From Perkinsus chesapeaki (taxonomy: Eukaryota; Perkinsozoa; Perkinsida; Perkinsidae): a DNA stretch of 64,000 nucleotides. Each line of letters begins with the position of its first letter. The stretch's first letter is position 1. Positions 1-10,300 of this stretch are shown here, one piece after another. The DNA is taken from the NCBI GenBank assembly GCA_013115145.1, contig JAAPAO010000122.1:1-64000 (forward strand), given 5' to 3'. A program made the position numbers and the translations under genes. Below the pieces are notes generated by a model. That model was given only the letters and a program-made list of their open reading frames with translations. It was not told the DNA's origin and made no database searches.

Positions 1-52
1 GCGCATCTGACTCCAGATCAGAAGGTTGTCCGTTCGAATCGGGCCGGGGTCA
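1..52 (+). tRNA. tRNA-Trp (CCA), 3' part, cut by window edge
   Basis: Three quarters of a tRNA can be folded directly. The anticodon stem TCTGA (6-10) pairs with TCAGA (18-22) around a 7-nt loop with anticodon CCA at 13-15. The T stem GTCCG (28-32) pairs with CGGGC (40-44) around TTCGAAT. The 3' acceptor strand is 45-51 with discriminator A at 52. The 5' acceptor strand and most of the D arm lie left of the window. CCA reads UGG, so this is tryptophan. No CCA tail is encoded, as expected for a eukaryotic tRNA. Confidence 0.9.
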
Positions 53-185
53 TGTCATTTAGCAAAAACTATCGGACTAAAGACCAACCTGTCGGACGCC
101 ATCCGAGTCGCATGACCTGACCACTCTTCTCTGACCTTGCTCCAGAAATTGAACCGATTTAGCCTACTATATCACATTTGTGCAG

Positions 186-742
186 GTCTCCAGTATGTTT
201 CGAGAAACTCGAGATTGCCGACTACTTCCTCATTGTGCATACTCTGAAAGAAGAAATATGTCTCTTGTCATCGGCATTGATCCTATCGAGGCTCGGATCA
301 TCGATCCTCTATCCGTGCCGCTGTCAACACAAGAGTCACACAAGTTGTCATCGGTGTCTTATGCCGCTGAATGCCTCCCCTTAGCAGATATTCTAAAAGC
401 AACAGACTCGCAGACGGTGGACGTAAGTGTTGATTGGTATTGACTCCTGCGACTTCCCCGTTCGACACCTCGCGTTCGAGCGGCTGGAACGGTCTAAGGT
501 CGCACGTATTCTCGCAGGTACTCTTTCTCGATGCTGAAGGTAGTGAGGTAGCAATTCTCGACAGCTACAATTTTTCGGCGCAGCCCAAGATTCGCGTGAT
601 CGTGGTGGAAGCTAGCGACCCGAGAAAATACGTCGAACTTGAGCAGATCTTCTACAGAAATGGCTACGTGAAAACCGCAGTTCTCGGAGGCGATTGGGTT
701 TTTGCCAAGCTTGAAGACAGTGCCCACGTCACCGCCGAATGA
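186..742 (+). CDS. FkbM-family methyltransferase (C-terminal part, two exons seen)
   Basis: Two exons are supported, 186-422 and 518-742, joined by an intron with a strong GTAAGT donor and a CGCAG acceptor. The joined frame stays open and ends at TGA 740-742. The product carries the FkbM signature: a 'PLADIL' stretch, then V-L-F-L-D-A-E-G-S-E-V-A-I-L, matching the family's 'DxEGxE' motif, then 'IRVIVVEAS' and a C-terminal 'GGDWVFAKL'. FkbM proteins are SAM-dependent O-methyltransferases; the substrate here is unknown. The N-terminal SAM-binding half is not seen. Position 186 follows a CAG acceptor, so upstream exons probably exist between the tRNA and 186 or were missed. The fold assignment is fairly sure; completeness is not. 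Confidence 0.7.
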
Positions 743-1173
743 GTGTGTTATCAACAGAATGACAGTGTCTGGTCGAGTTGCAGTGAGGCATACGCGGCGT
801 GAAACTCCCCTCTTTGCAAACATGGAATTCTTGCGGATAGTATCGTGCTGTTCTCTACAGCATTGTTATGACAGGAAATCAAGCTAAGCCTAGCTTTAGT
901 TTAACACAAAGTTGAGATGTTCGTACTCTGGGTGCTACTTTTAACACAACAAGGCAAATTGGAGACATATACCGTCTTGACGTTAAAGCGATTACGATTG
1001 ATATAATTAGAGTCAATAATTAATTCACTTGTCGTCGTCACCTCACTTTCGATACTATCACAAATCATAATGCAGTTCTACCATGCGGGGGACTTTGTAA
1101 TGGCTGCCATTGAAGTGGGAACAAATACATACTTTTTATTCGTCATAATAATGAATTCATAGAGACTGTGAAC
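743..1173. other. Intergenic, no gene seen
   Basis: AT-rich stretch between the 3' end of the + strand methyltransferase and the 3' end of the - strand membrane protein, so two genes converge here. No convincing reading frame or structured RNA was found. Confidence 0.6.
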
Positions 1174-2864
1174 TCATCGAGATGCACCACCCAGTGGAGC
1201 AACCAGGTCTGGATGAGCTCGGATCAGTTGGCCTATCAATACCTACGGGACGTCCATAATAATGACACGACAACACGGCAAGACTTACGTTGGCGAGGTC
1301 ACGTGAGTCGGGGTCAACACCTACAGACGTGGCCTCAAGAAGGGACTGCAGCATCTCAGCAGCCTCAGACCTATCACGCTGCACTGTAACCAGAGACTGT
1401 CGTCAAATACCATTACTTCGTAAGGTTAGACATATCCCAACTAGTATCAGCAGCAGGAGGAGTAGGAGAGGTCGGATTTGGTGACTTCGGTGTGGGACGC
1501 TGATACATTAACCATCTCCGAGAATGCGCCACATACTTTATGATAGCTACTTGGAGCTCCGAATAGCTCTTGCCCGAATGTGGGGTTACAAGGTGCCTAG
1601 GAATCTTAGGTGTGCCGCCATTCTTGAACAGTTCCACGTCTCTCGGTGATGTGGCGAAGCAAGGGGTGCGGGCCTGAGATGCTTACACCGCCTACCCTTG
1701 CTCAATAGCCGCTCACCATGCCCAGTATTTCAGTCGGGTCCACACTGAATAAACTACCCCGTCTGACAGGTACGCTCGGTACGGTCGATTGTAGGGATGA
1801 GGACGGCCCCGCAGATTCTAACAAGGCGTGCCCATGCCTGCTGAGAGCACCCATGACCTCACCGTCTCCGTCGCTGATAATACTGAGCACACTGTTTCGT
1901 CTATTATCTCGATACTCCTGTTCACTGGTGAACGACGAGCTAAGGCAGAGAACGTAGTCGGATCTCCAATAGCTCGTAACCTTAACCAATCGCCCTCCCC
2001 AGCAGAATCATCACTCTGTGTCACCATTCGTTCAAGACTGGACGTGTCGAATACTGGAATGATATGTGTAGAGGGTCGAGCTTCTTGCACACACTCGCCT
2101 GGTATGGCATCGCAGGACCTGGACAACCCGAGCTGCAGCGCGCCATCATCGCAGGCCTACTCGCTAACAAATGTGACAACACTGCTCCTTCTGACACGCG
2201 AGTGGGACTCCGAGGCGAATACAGTCCTTGTCTCGAGGGATGTAGGCACGCCTTCCTCCCCTTTGACTACACGGAAGGTCTGTTCATGAACAATATTAAC
2301 TACAACTTATGAACATCCTACTTCTGAAACGCTGCTCCGTCTCCTTGGTGAACAGATAGGCGGGGCGAGCAAGCTGCTGCTGCTGCTGCAGCCGAGTGTG
2401 CCTCTGAAAGACAGGATAACTAATGCACCGGAATCAGGGGCCCACCGTCTCTTGGTTATCCTAGAAGGAGTAGTCCCTGCGAGCTCTAGCTGGGAGGCAG
2501 ATTCCCCCTCGGAGCACCCTGTGTGAATGAGTAGCTTTGTCGATAGCAGTCTTCTTACTTGTGGATATCGATCCTCTTATTGACCCTCTTCTTTCTAGTA
2601 GATCGGGATGCTTCGCTAGTATCGACTAAAAAGCGGGTAATGTCTTGGAGGCACTTTTCCTACTAGGGATGATACTTTGAATGAAGCAGAAACCAACGTG
2701 GATGCAATGGGTACCTTGAGGGTCTCGTCATCATCCCGTGAGGATGCCCCTCGATGATAAGTCCTCATAATTAGAGACGCTAATGTGCGAGCAGCATCTA
2801 CACGGCTGCTGCTGCTATTAGTGTGTTGTTCACTGTAAGTTCCAGCTGCTGCCCTTGTCATCAT
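1174..2864 (-). CDS. Ser-rich predicted single-pass membrane protein, multi-exon
   Basis: Not recognised. The start is the double ATG at 2864 on the minus strand, and the product begins MMTRAAAG. Successive open blocks follow, separated by short introns, most with matching phases. One junction, near 2550-2520, does not agree in phase and needs checking. The protein is rich in Ser, Arg and Thr and includes a poly-Ser run from CAG/CTG repeats near 2370-2390. Near 1430-1470 the spliced frame encodes a hydrophobic run of seven leucines followed by ILVGICL, a clear transmembrane segment. A roughly 60-residue tail follows, beginning with Met-Gln-Arg-Asp and ending at TGA (1174-1176). This suggests a mostly N-terminal cytoplasmic region anchored near the C terminus. 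A different choice of acceptor near 1500 would remove the membrane segment, so the topology is tentative. Confidence 0.55.
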
Positions 2865-3568
2865 CGACCCAAGACTTCTGGTATATTAAAATGATTTAAT
2901 TGACTTCTAATCAACTAAACACCATACCTTCACTGAATTACAATAATTCATTCGCGGCGGAGCAATCCAGAGTTTTTTCCGAGCGCAGGCAGCGCTTTGC
3001 GGGCAGCGCAGAGCATATGCCCCCTTCTGGTAGGTTCTCCGAGCCTGGGCGGGCGCGAGACCGCTTCAAGTAGCGGCCGCCGGGTCGCTTCTTGAAATTT
3101 TCTTACTGTCTCTCCTTGACGGACTTCTAAATCATAAGTTGTTCGTTATAATTCCTCTCGCAATAGCATTTGAGTAGAGTCCTCCCGTACTGAGTGGAAT
3201 CGCTTTTAGAAACCGTCTTTGTCGGAGTACCTTAGCTTGGTCTTTGTGTGATGTCATCTGTCTCCGCTGAGCAAGATTACTAGCACAAGCATAACACCAG
3301 GGCATAGAGATCTATAGGGAGGATATAGCAATGGAAACGATTTGAAATCTATACGCCAATCGTTCCCCGCACGAGGTGCCGTCCTTATTGCGGTTTTATC
3401 GTGGCGTAGAGCTACCTCCTCCTTGGAGCTTGTAGCATTGCCCTGTTCCTCAAGCCTAAGATCCGGGCTAGCTCTGTGGTGGATACAGTCTTAATGTCGC
3501 TCTTAAACCAGTATGTCGATCTCAACATGTCCAGTTGTTAGTATTTTTCAAATAGTAAAGTGCCCCAA
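2865..3568. other. Intergenic with a GC-rich block
   Basis: Divergent promoter region between the - strand membrane protein and the first SOD gene. A GC-rich block at about 2950-3090 sits in AT-rich surroundings and contains several short self-complementary GC stretches. It could be a structured RNA or a regulatory island; no known RNA family was recognised. Confidence 0.4.
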
Positions 3569-4535
3569 ATGATGTCTGTTGCTGGTCGTCGTGTCGCGAG
3601 CTTGGCTAGTGTGCCAGCTTTCCGCATGGGTTTGGTCCGTTGCTTCGCATCCGCCAGCGGACCCTTCCAGTGCCCCCCTCTCCCCTATGCCAAGAATGCC
3701 CTCGAGCCCCACATGTCAGCTGAGACACTTACCTACCATCATGGTAAGACTGATACCTTATAGAGTCGCTTGGGCAACTGTGTTTTATTAGATAAACACC
3801 ATCAAACTTATGTTGACACTTTGAACAGCATCGCTGCCGAGAACTCGACTATTGCGAACAAGTCCTTAGAGGAAATTATTAAGACTGAGACTGGCAAGCC
3901 ATTCAATCAGGCCGCTCAGGTGAGTCCATCTTACTATTAGATTCATAGAGTGCCAGTGCAACAACCCGCTTAGATATTCAATCACACATTCTTCTTTAAC
4001 AACCTCGCACCTAACGGTGGTGGCGAGCCTACTGGAAAGATCGCTGGTCTTATCAACCGAGACTTCGGCAGCTTCGAGAAGTTTAAGGAGGAGTTCACCG
4101 CTGCCGCTGTCGGACATTTCGGCAGCGGTTGGGTGTGGCTCATTGCCGATGACGGCAAGCTGAAGATTGTAAGGGGGTTGCTCAATTGGTTTGGGGTCCC
4201 TAATGACAGCAAACTGGCCATTGTAATAGGCGGGTAGCGCCAGTCGCCAAGAAGGGCCACACCACGCCTATAGTAAGGAGTTTAGTACTATTTGTAGGTA
4301 CAAGGTCATGATGCCGGCACCCCTGTGAAGGAGAGCAAGGCGCCTCTTATGACCATTGATATCTGGGAGCATGCCTATTACATTGATTACAGGAACGCTA
4401 GAGCTCAGTAAGCAGCTCATCTGCTAATCTCTACCAGTCATTCCCTAACTTTTGTTTTCTAGGTATGTGAAGAACTACTGGAATCTGGTCAACTGGGACT
4501 TTGTCAACCAGAAGGTTACTGAGGCCGGACTCTAA
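3569..4535 (+). CDS. Iron superoxide dismutase with N-terminal leader, five exons
   Basis: Exons 3569-3743, 3792-3919, 3974-4168, 4298-4407 and 4463-4535, all GT-AG. The first ATG of a tandem ATGATG is used as start. The roughly 30-residue leader is basic, Ser/Ala-rich and lacks acidic residues, which suits organelle or secretory targeting. It is followed by the mature start '[22 protein letters not shown]'-type Fe-SOD N terminus. Metal ligands are visible as His in YHH, His in NHTFF, and Asp/His in DIWEHAYY. The AAQ before NHTFF favours iron. SOD converts superoxide to peroxide and oxygen. Compared with the downstream copy, canonical splicing gives Asp instead of Gly in 'HHxKHH', and NHTFF is followed by Phe instead of the near-invariant Trp. 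In Perkinsus marinus two such genes, PmSOD1 and PmSOD2, are known. Confidence 0.9.
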
Positions 4536-5306
4536 GTTGCATCAGTTACGACCCTAAATGGTTCACTGCTGCGGCTACCTTCGGCACCCATTTGTCCTTG
4601 CTCGGATATTTATACCGCATAACCGATGACGACGACGCTGCTGGCATACTACCAGGCCGCATTGTTTTAGAGAGGCTGATAGACAATACCATTGCTGTGT
4701 GATGATCTTCATTGAGTGTAATCAGCAGTTTCCATTGTTGATCCATTTCTTACAGTTGTGCTTCAATTGGGTTTTGTCATCGGGTTGGCTGGCTCGCTCA
4801 ATTCTTGGGTTTGAGAATGAGGCTTCGGTAGAGCGAGATAACTCGGGGGCATGATGGTCTAATGCACTAGGAGAATGAGTGAAATGCGATCTTATTATGG
4901 ACTTTCAATATCGAACATCTCAAGTAGGTACGAAGTCTAGCTCAAGTCAACTTCAATCTAACTCTTATAACAAGTTGTCTATCTTCCTCGTAGAGCTTAG
5001 AGAAGAGCCTTTGCCATATGAACATTATGTCATCTTACAGATCTGAACGTGAATGGAGCCTCCAGCACCGAGAATATTGCACACGTCCGGATCCCTCTCT
5101 ATATTTCGTTCAACGCTCCACATTAGCTTTGCAGTACCTGTAGGTGTTGTGCTGCGCTGGGCTTGGTTACGACACAATTGTCCCAATGTTTTGTGTGTTA
5201 CTGTCTCCAGCTCGGAGCACTCCTTTAGGAATATCAGCTAATATATAGCAGTGGTTGATTGTTCATATTTCCTTAGCGTTGAGTAACTTCCGTACTCTCC
5301 ACTACA
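4536..5306. other. Spacer between the two SOD genes
   Basis: Holds the 3' flank of the first SOD and the promoter of the second. Nothing else convincing was seen. Confidence 0.6.
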
Positions 5307-6122
5307 ATGTCTGGTCCTCATGTTCTCCCTCCTCTCCCCTGGGCTGAGAATGCCTTGGAGCCCCACATGTCCGCCGAGACCATTCAGTATCACTACGGTA
5401 GGCCTTAGCATCAGTGTGTTGGTCGTGGACGATTGCCGCCGTGTGTTTCAGGGAAGCACCACGCCACCTACGTAGCCAATCTTAATAAGATCTGCAACGA
5501 GGATAATGAAATAGCCAAGTTGAGCTTGGAGGAGATTATCAAGACCAAGAGCGGTGGAGTCTTTAATCAGGCTGCTCAGGTAGGGTTCAATTTCGTGGCG
5601 AAGTGACTCTAATCTCCTATTTAGACCTTCAATCACACCTTCTTCTGGAACAGCTTGTCCCCCAATGGCGGCAACGCCCCCACTGGAAAGATCGCTGAGC
5701 TTATCAACCGCGATTTCGGAAGCTTTGAGGAGTTCAAGAGCCAGTTCACCGCCGCAGCTGTCGGTCATTTCGGCAGCGGCTGGGCCTGGCTTGTTGCCGA
5801 TAACGGCAAACTCAAGGTTGTAAGTGTTCCCCTTCGGCGCTCGAGAGCTGCTCTGTGTTGTTGAAGTTGTTGTGGTGTGTAGGTTCAAGGCCATGACGCT
5901 GGTTGCCCGTTGAGGGATGGTCAGACGCCTATCCTCAACTGTGATGTATGGGAGCATGCCTATTACATTGATTACAGGAATGCTAGACCTAAGTAAGGGT
6001 GTGGTGGAACCGGCGGTTTTTATCGAGTTGTTGTTGCTGTTGAAATCAGGTATGTTGAGCACTTCTGGGAGATTGTTAACTGGGACTTTGCCAACAAGAA
6101 CGTCGTCGAGGCCGGTCTTTAA
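5307..6122 (+). CDS. Iron superoxide dismutase, leaderless copy, five exons
   Basis: Exons 5307-5397, 5452-5579, 5625-5819, 5883-5992 and 6050-6122. Exons 2-5 have exactly the same lengths (128, 195, 110, 73 nt) and phases as the upstream SOD, so the pair arose by tandem duplication and has diverged by substitution only. The protein starts [19 protein letters not shown], with no targeting extension, so a cytosolic location is inferred. Ligand motifs are intact: [40 protein letters not shown]. The Gln in AAQ before TFNHTFFW marks the iron type. The predicted length, about 199 residues, is typical of the Fe/Mn-SOD family. Confidence 0.93.
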
Positions 6123-6388
6123 ATGAGACGGTCGTTGAGCAGGGCAAATTGTTGATGCTGTTAACCCGTCAGAAGAGCATACTGATCGCCTTCTGTTGTT
6201 TTTTGCCAATACGGTTGTGAGCAGTTTCGTCGTATGATGGATTGATGGTGGTGGAATAATGAGACTTATTTATTATCTTCATTTGTTGTTTAGTCGTCAA
6301 TACTCATGGAGAGGAGGCTGTGGGGGTATTGGGAATGGTAGGAAGCAGCTGTTGGCTCGCAGTTCGTTCTGATGCCAACAGAGCCGTC

Positions 6389-7333
6389 ATGAATCTTAAA
6401 AACATCTTATGGGCGCTCCTTATACAGTTTTGCAATCGAAGTGTTGAGGCCACCAACTCGAGTGTTGGCAATGAAACAGAAATATTGGGCAATGATATCG
6501 ATAAAAACAGTCTCATGCAATCGGTCGCGAACTCCACGACGATGCTGCTGCCGAATTCTACTGTCCTAGTCAACTCAACGGTTCCGGCCAACTCAACGGT
6601 TCCGGCCAACTCAACGGTTCCGGCTAACTCAACAGTTCCGGCCAACTCAACGGTTCCGGCCAACTCAACGGTTCCGGCTAACTCAACAGTTCCGGCCAAC
6701 TTTACGTATTCAGTGAACTCGACGGTGCTCTTGGTAGTTCGGGCTAATGGATGATATGATGGTAGTCAAAGAGTTATTCAGGAAAACCAATCACAACAGA
6801 ACGCATCTGCTGGCCAGGAGAGGAGACGGCTTGCGGAGATTGACACTACCACATCAGGCTGGATGGTATCGACTAAGGCGCGAAACTTAGATGCTTTAGC
6901 CAGTAGCATGTTCGCCGCTCGCACGAGAGCCTTTGTATAGCGCTCACTTTATTATAGTGGAGCCATTAGCAATACGTTTACAGTAAACGTATACCAATAC
7001 CGATATAAAATATAACAACCATTCTTGACGGTTTCCGTGGCCTACTAAGCTTACTCAGTGTAGTTCTTTTGTAGTTCCCTTCAACCACTTCTGTAAGATT
7101 AACGGATGAGCTTGGTGGTGTATCAACCGGCAGCTCATTGATACTGATGGCTGGGGTCCTTTATACTAAAGTGAGGGGGTAGAGGAGGAGGAGGAGGGGG
7201 AGGATGCACATGCTGATCCGGCATTGTCCAGATGCCAGGTTGAGATACATGCTACTGGGGGTTACGAATTCACCACACAGTATCATCCGACACCAGCGCT
7301 CAAGATGGTCCTGGCAGTGACGGATAGGACTAG
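6389..7333 (+). other. N-terminal region of the giant protein: signal peptide and sequon repeat
   Basis: Exons 6389-6705, 6766-6934, 7075-7170 and 7239-7333 join with consistent phases (2, 0, 0). The start MNLKNILWALLIQF is a typical signal peptide. The first exon carries about a dozen N-x-S/T sequons, most from the 18-bp repeat. Exon 2 is Gln/Asn-rich and hydrophilic. If the 6705 donor is not used, the frame reads on for 16 codons to a stop at 6752, giving a short secreted protein of 121 residues instead. If the 6934 donor is not used, the stop is at 6938-6940. The link to the downstream modules therefore rests on splice prediction. Confidence 0.55.
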
Positions 7334-10300
7334 GTCAGTTCGGGATTCGTGAAAGGCTTGTGGTGTCCCTATCCTGTTGGTAGTGCAGCAAGGCGTTTAG
7401 TGGTCCATTAAGCGCTATCGGGGACCCTCTATAGATGCATGCCTTACCTCTCGATAGGTGTAAGCTTGTATATTTTGAAATAAAAGCATGATCTTTATGT
7501 CGTTATAAAGTCGGCTTCGTTTATTGGACGTGACAAGAGTCTTGGAAGTACCATTTAGTTAGAGTCTTCTGAGCTTGCTGCCTCTCCAGCCATTCGTGAT
7601 CAGATGCAATGAGCTGCAATACGAGACAACCGTGGCCAAAGTTGACAGTGTGAATTCGAGTGACCTAGCTCGACCAACCCGGCTCTATCAAGGTAGTGGT
7701 GGCACCGCTGTCCTTCAAGGAGCTCATGGATGGCTCAGTCTCCACAGTGGACCAAGGGCTGCTGGAGACGCAGTTGGCGAGGGTGATGTTCCAGCATGGA
7801 GGCGTGTTCAAGTTGTGTTATACCCCAGATGGTAGTAGCTATGCGGTAAGGCTCGGGACTGGGGCTGGCTTAGGGACTTTCAGCGAGGCTGATGGCGGTG
7901 GACGCTTCAACAACGTATTGAATGTAAGCATGATAGTATATGGGTTGGCGAGCGGTTGTAAAACGGACGGATGCATGGCTAAGCAACGATGGGACTGCTG
8001 GTTCAGGTGATAGGGGTTATTACGCTTCTGCTTGCCACGGAAAGCCGGGCAGTGTGTGACACACTGTGTGCCGTGAAAATTTCCGTCGCATAGTGTGGGA
8101 AGACTCACGCTGTCGTGTCTGGTAATCTGTACGTCGGTGTCTCAGCTACATGAACGAGATACCTACCGCAGCATGCTCGGTGGTGGTCACCAACGATCCG
8201 GCAGCGCTGGTTGACGGGCAGCCGGGCCGAGAGGGATGGTCTATGACAGCTGGAGGGTACCACGGAGGGAACGGGCGCGTTGGCCGGGTATGGAAATCAG
8301 GTCGAGTCGACTGTACTGGAGCGAGGCGTTTGAGTATCCTGATATTCATGACATGAACGGCACACTGAAAGCGGGGGCTGTTGAGAGCAGCAAAAGCTGT
8401 GCTACTACAGCACCAGATATGGTCTACATTCAATCACCGCCGACTACTGGTGAGGGCAATACCATGCTGGAGGTTGAGTAGCGGTGGTCCTAGAGACTCT
8501 GCGCTAGATATAGAAGCATACTCATTGCCTTATGGCTGCTTTTTTGATGAAACTAGTGAAACTAGCTTCACGCTGAAGCTTGATCATAGTAGCTACTCAT
8601 CGGCTTCACTCACAGAGCGGGTTTAAATGGCCGCTTTTCGTTTACTGGTCATCTTAGGTATGGAGCTCTTAACCACAAAGGCTGCAGTGCTGCCTACTCC
8701 GCGCAGTTCATCTCATAGTAGCTTTGCCTTTGCCGCTTGCTACTGCCCTAGTTACGGAGATTGTGACGACGCCTCTGAGTAGGGTTCAACGGCGCCAGTG
8801 AACTGAGGTTATTCTTGATTAGGTACACGCAGCAGGTCGGTGTGTTTTACATGTGGACCTTGAGGATATGCGACTTGGGCGATGAACGGCTGTGTACCCC
8901 TCGGTAGGGCTATGTTGGTCGGGGGTGAGGGGCATCTAAACTAGGTACATGAGATTCTTCCCACAGCAGAATTTTGCCCTCCGTGTCGACTGTCCGCCGG
9001 GTGCGGAGGGGTGCCTCAACATTGACACGGATCAGGTGGGCTTTCCATGACAAAAGGGCAGAGGAGGGTGCTTGAAAATAAAGCTCGACTTGTCAGTCTC
9101 GCATATCGTTTCTGGCTATGTCCGGCACACTACCGGAAGTTGTTCGGCAAGCAGCAGTGGACCCGACGCAGCTGGTCAAGGTGAGGGCCGGGGGTTGGGG
9201 AAATAACAAGAATTGATTTGGCGAGATTGGAACGCTCCTGGACCATGATGGATGTGGCCTTCTTCACGGAGCGCTGCAATTCCGGTACAGGAAGGCCTTC
9301 ACTAGGCAGAAATCTCGGAATTAGATCTTCCGCCCTCCCGCTGTAAGATTTCCTCACCAACGCATGGATGTATGGCAGGAGAAGATGAATTGGGATCCGA
9401 CACACGTATGCAAGACCACTGTAGAGAGCAGACTAGTGGTTATACGGGAGAAGGAGAATCTTAATGGTGGTCCGAGAAGGGACTACAGGTGAGTCATCGT
9501 CGAACAAGTGCTTGGAAAGGGTTACTAACTTCATCAGGGTTTGGGGGGAGTTCCTAAGGATACGAAGGACACTTAATCAGCGTGTTGCAGTGTGTATGTG
9601 TCAGCGGCAGTGCGATAGGAACTCTAACTGGTTTAAGGTAGGATGGCTCTTCTTATTAAAGAACAGCTGGATTGGTGAACTGTGAGGTTGCCAGGTCGGA
9701 GAGATCTCGACGCCTGTGGCAGTTGGGTTCAGCTTCAGGAGCAACACCAGTAGTAGTTACACTCAGCAGGGCGGGTAGGTTAATAGATTTATACTCTTGC
9801 TTTCGATCGCCTAGCTCAGGTACCAACCATATGGCGCATCCGTTTCGATAGTTAACGTGCCCGGAAAGCTTACTCTGTACTTTGGCAATACCTTGAACGC
9901 GGACACAGCCGATGCGGTAAGTCGATTGCACCGCCCGCTAGAATTGAGTCCGTTATTATTCCCGGGGACATACATCTCCCCGGGCGAGGGTTAAGGAGCT
10001 TACGCCGAAGAGAGTAGCGCAAGAAAGACACTGTGGTGGGTATTATAGTATGGAGTATTATCAGATTGCATTATCAGTATCAGTCCAGCATTACAGTACT
10101 AATAATATGTATTTATGGATACATTTTATCGACTAGTATAGTAGTTATTATTGTAGTTGCAATGAACATTAGAGGTTAACATCAGAACTTACTGTAGAAC
10201 TTTACACCTTTCCATTATATCACGATCGTTATCTGTATTTCAGTACGAGGCTCCTAAAGCTTCTCGCTCGGCCTTGGTCAACATCCTCTCCTTTGATCGA

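Noticed and set aside
1828-2289. 153-codon plus-strand open frame
   Set aside because: Antisense to the minus-strand Ser-rich gene, which has splice-consistent exons; the plus frame has no start context or domain.
2950-3090. GC-rich block considered as 5S, SRP or RNase P RNA
   Set aside because: No conserved motif of these RNAs could be recognised; left as an unassigned GC-rich block.
6304-6699. Minus-strand open frame with Ala-Gly-Thr-Val-Glu-Leu repeats opposite the sequon array
   Set aside because: An 18-bp in-frame repeat keeps both strands open automatically; only the plus strand has a signal peptide, sequons and a splice-compatible continuation.
6571-6705. Tandem repeat considered as a CRISPR-like array
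   Set aside because: Units are contiguous with no spacers, lie inside a eukaryotic coding exon, and no cas genes are present.
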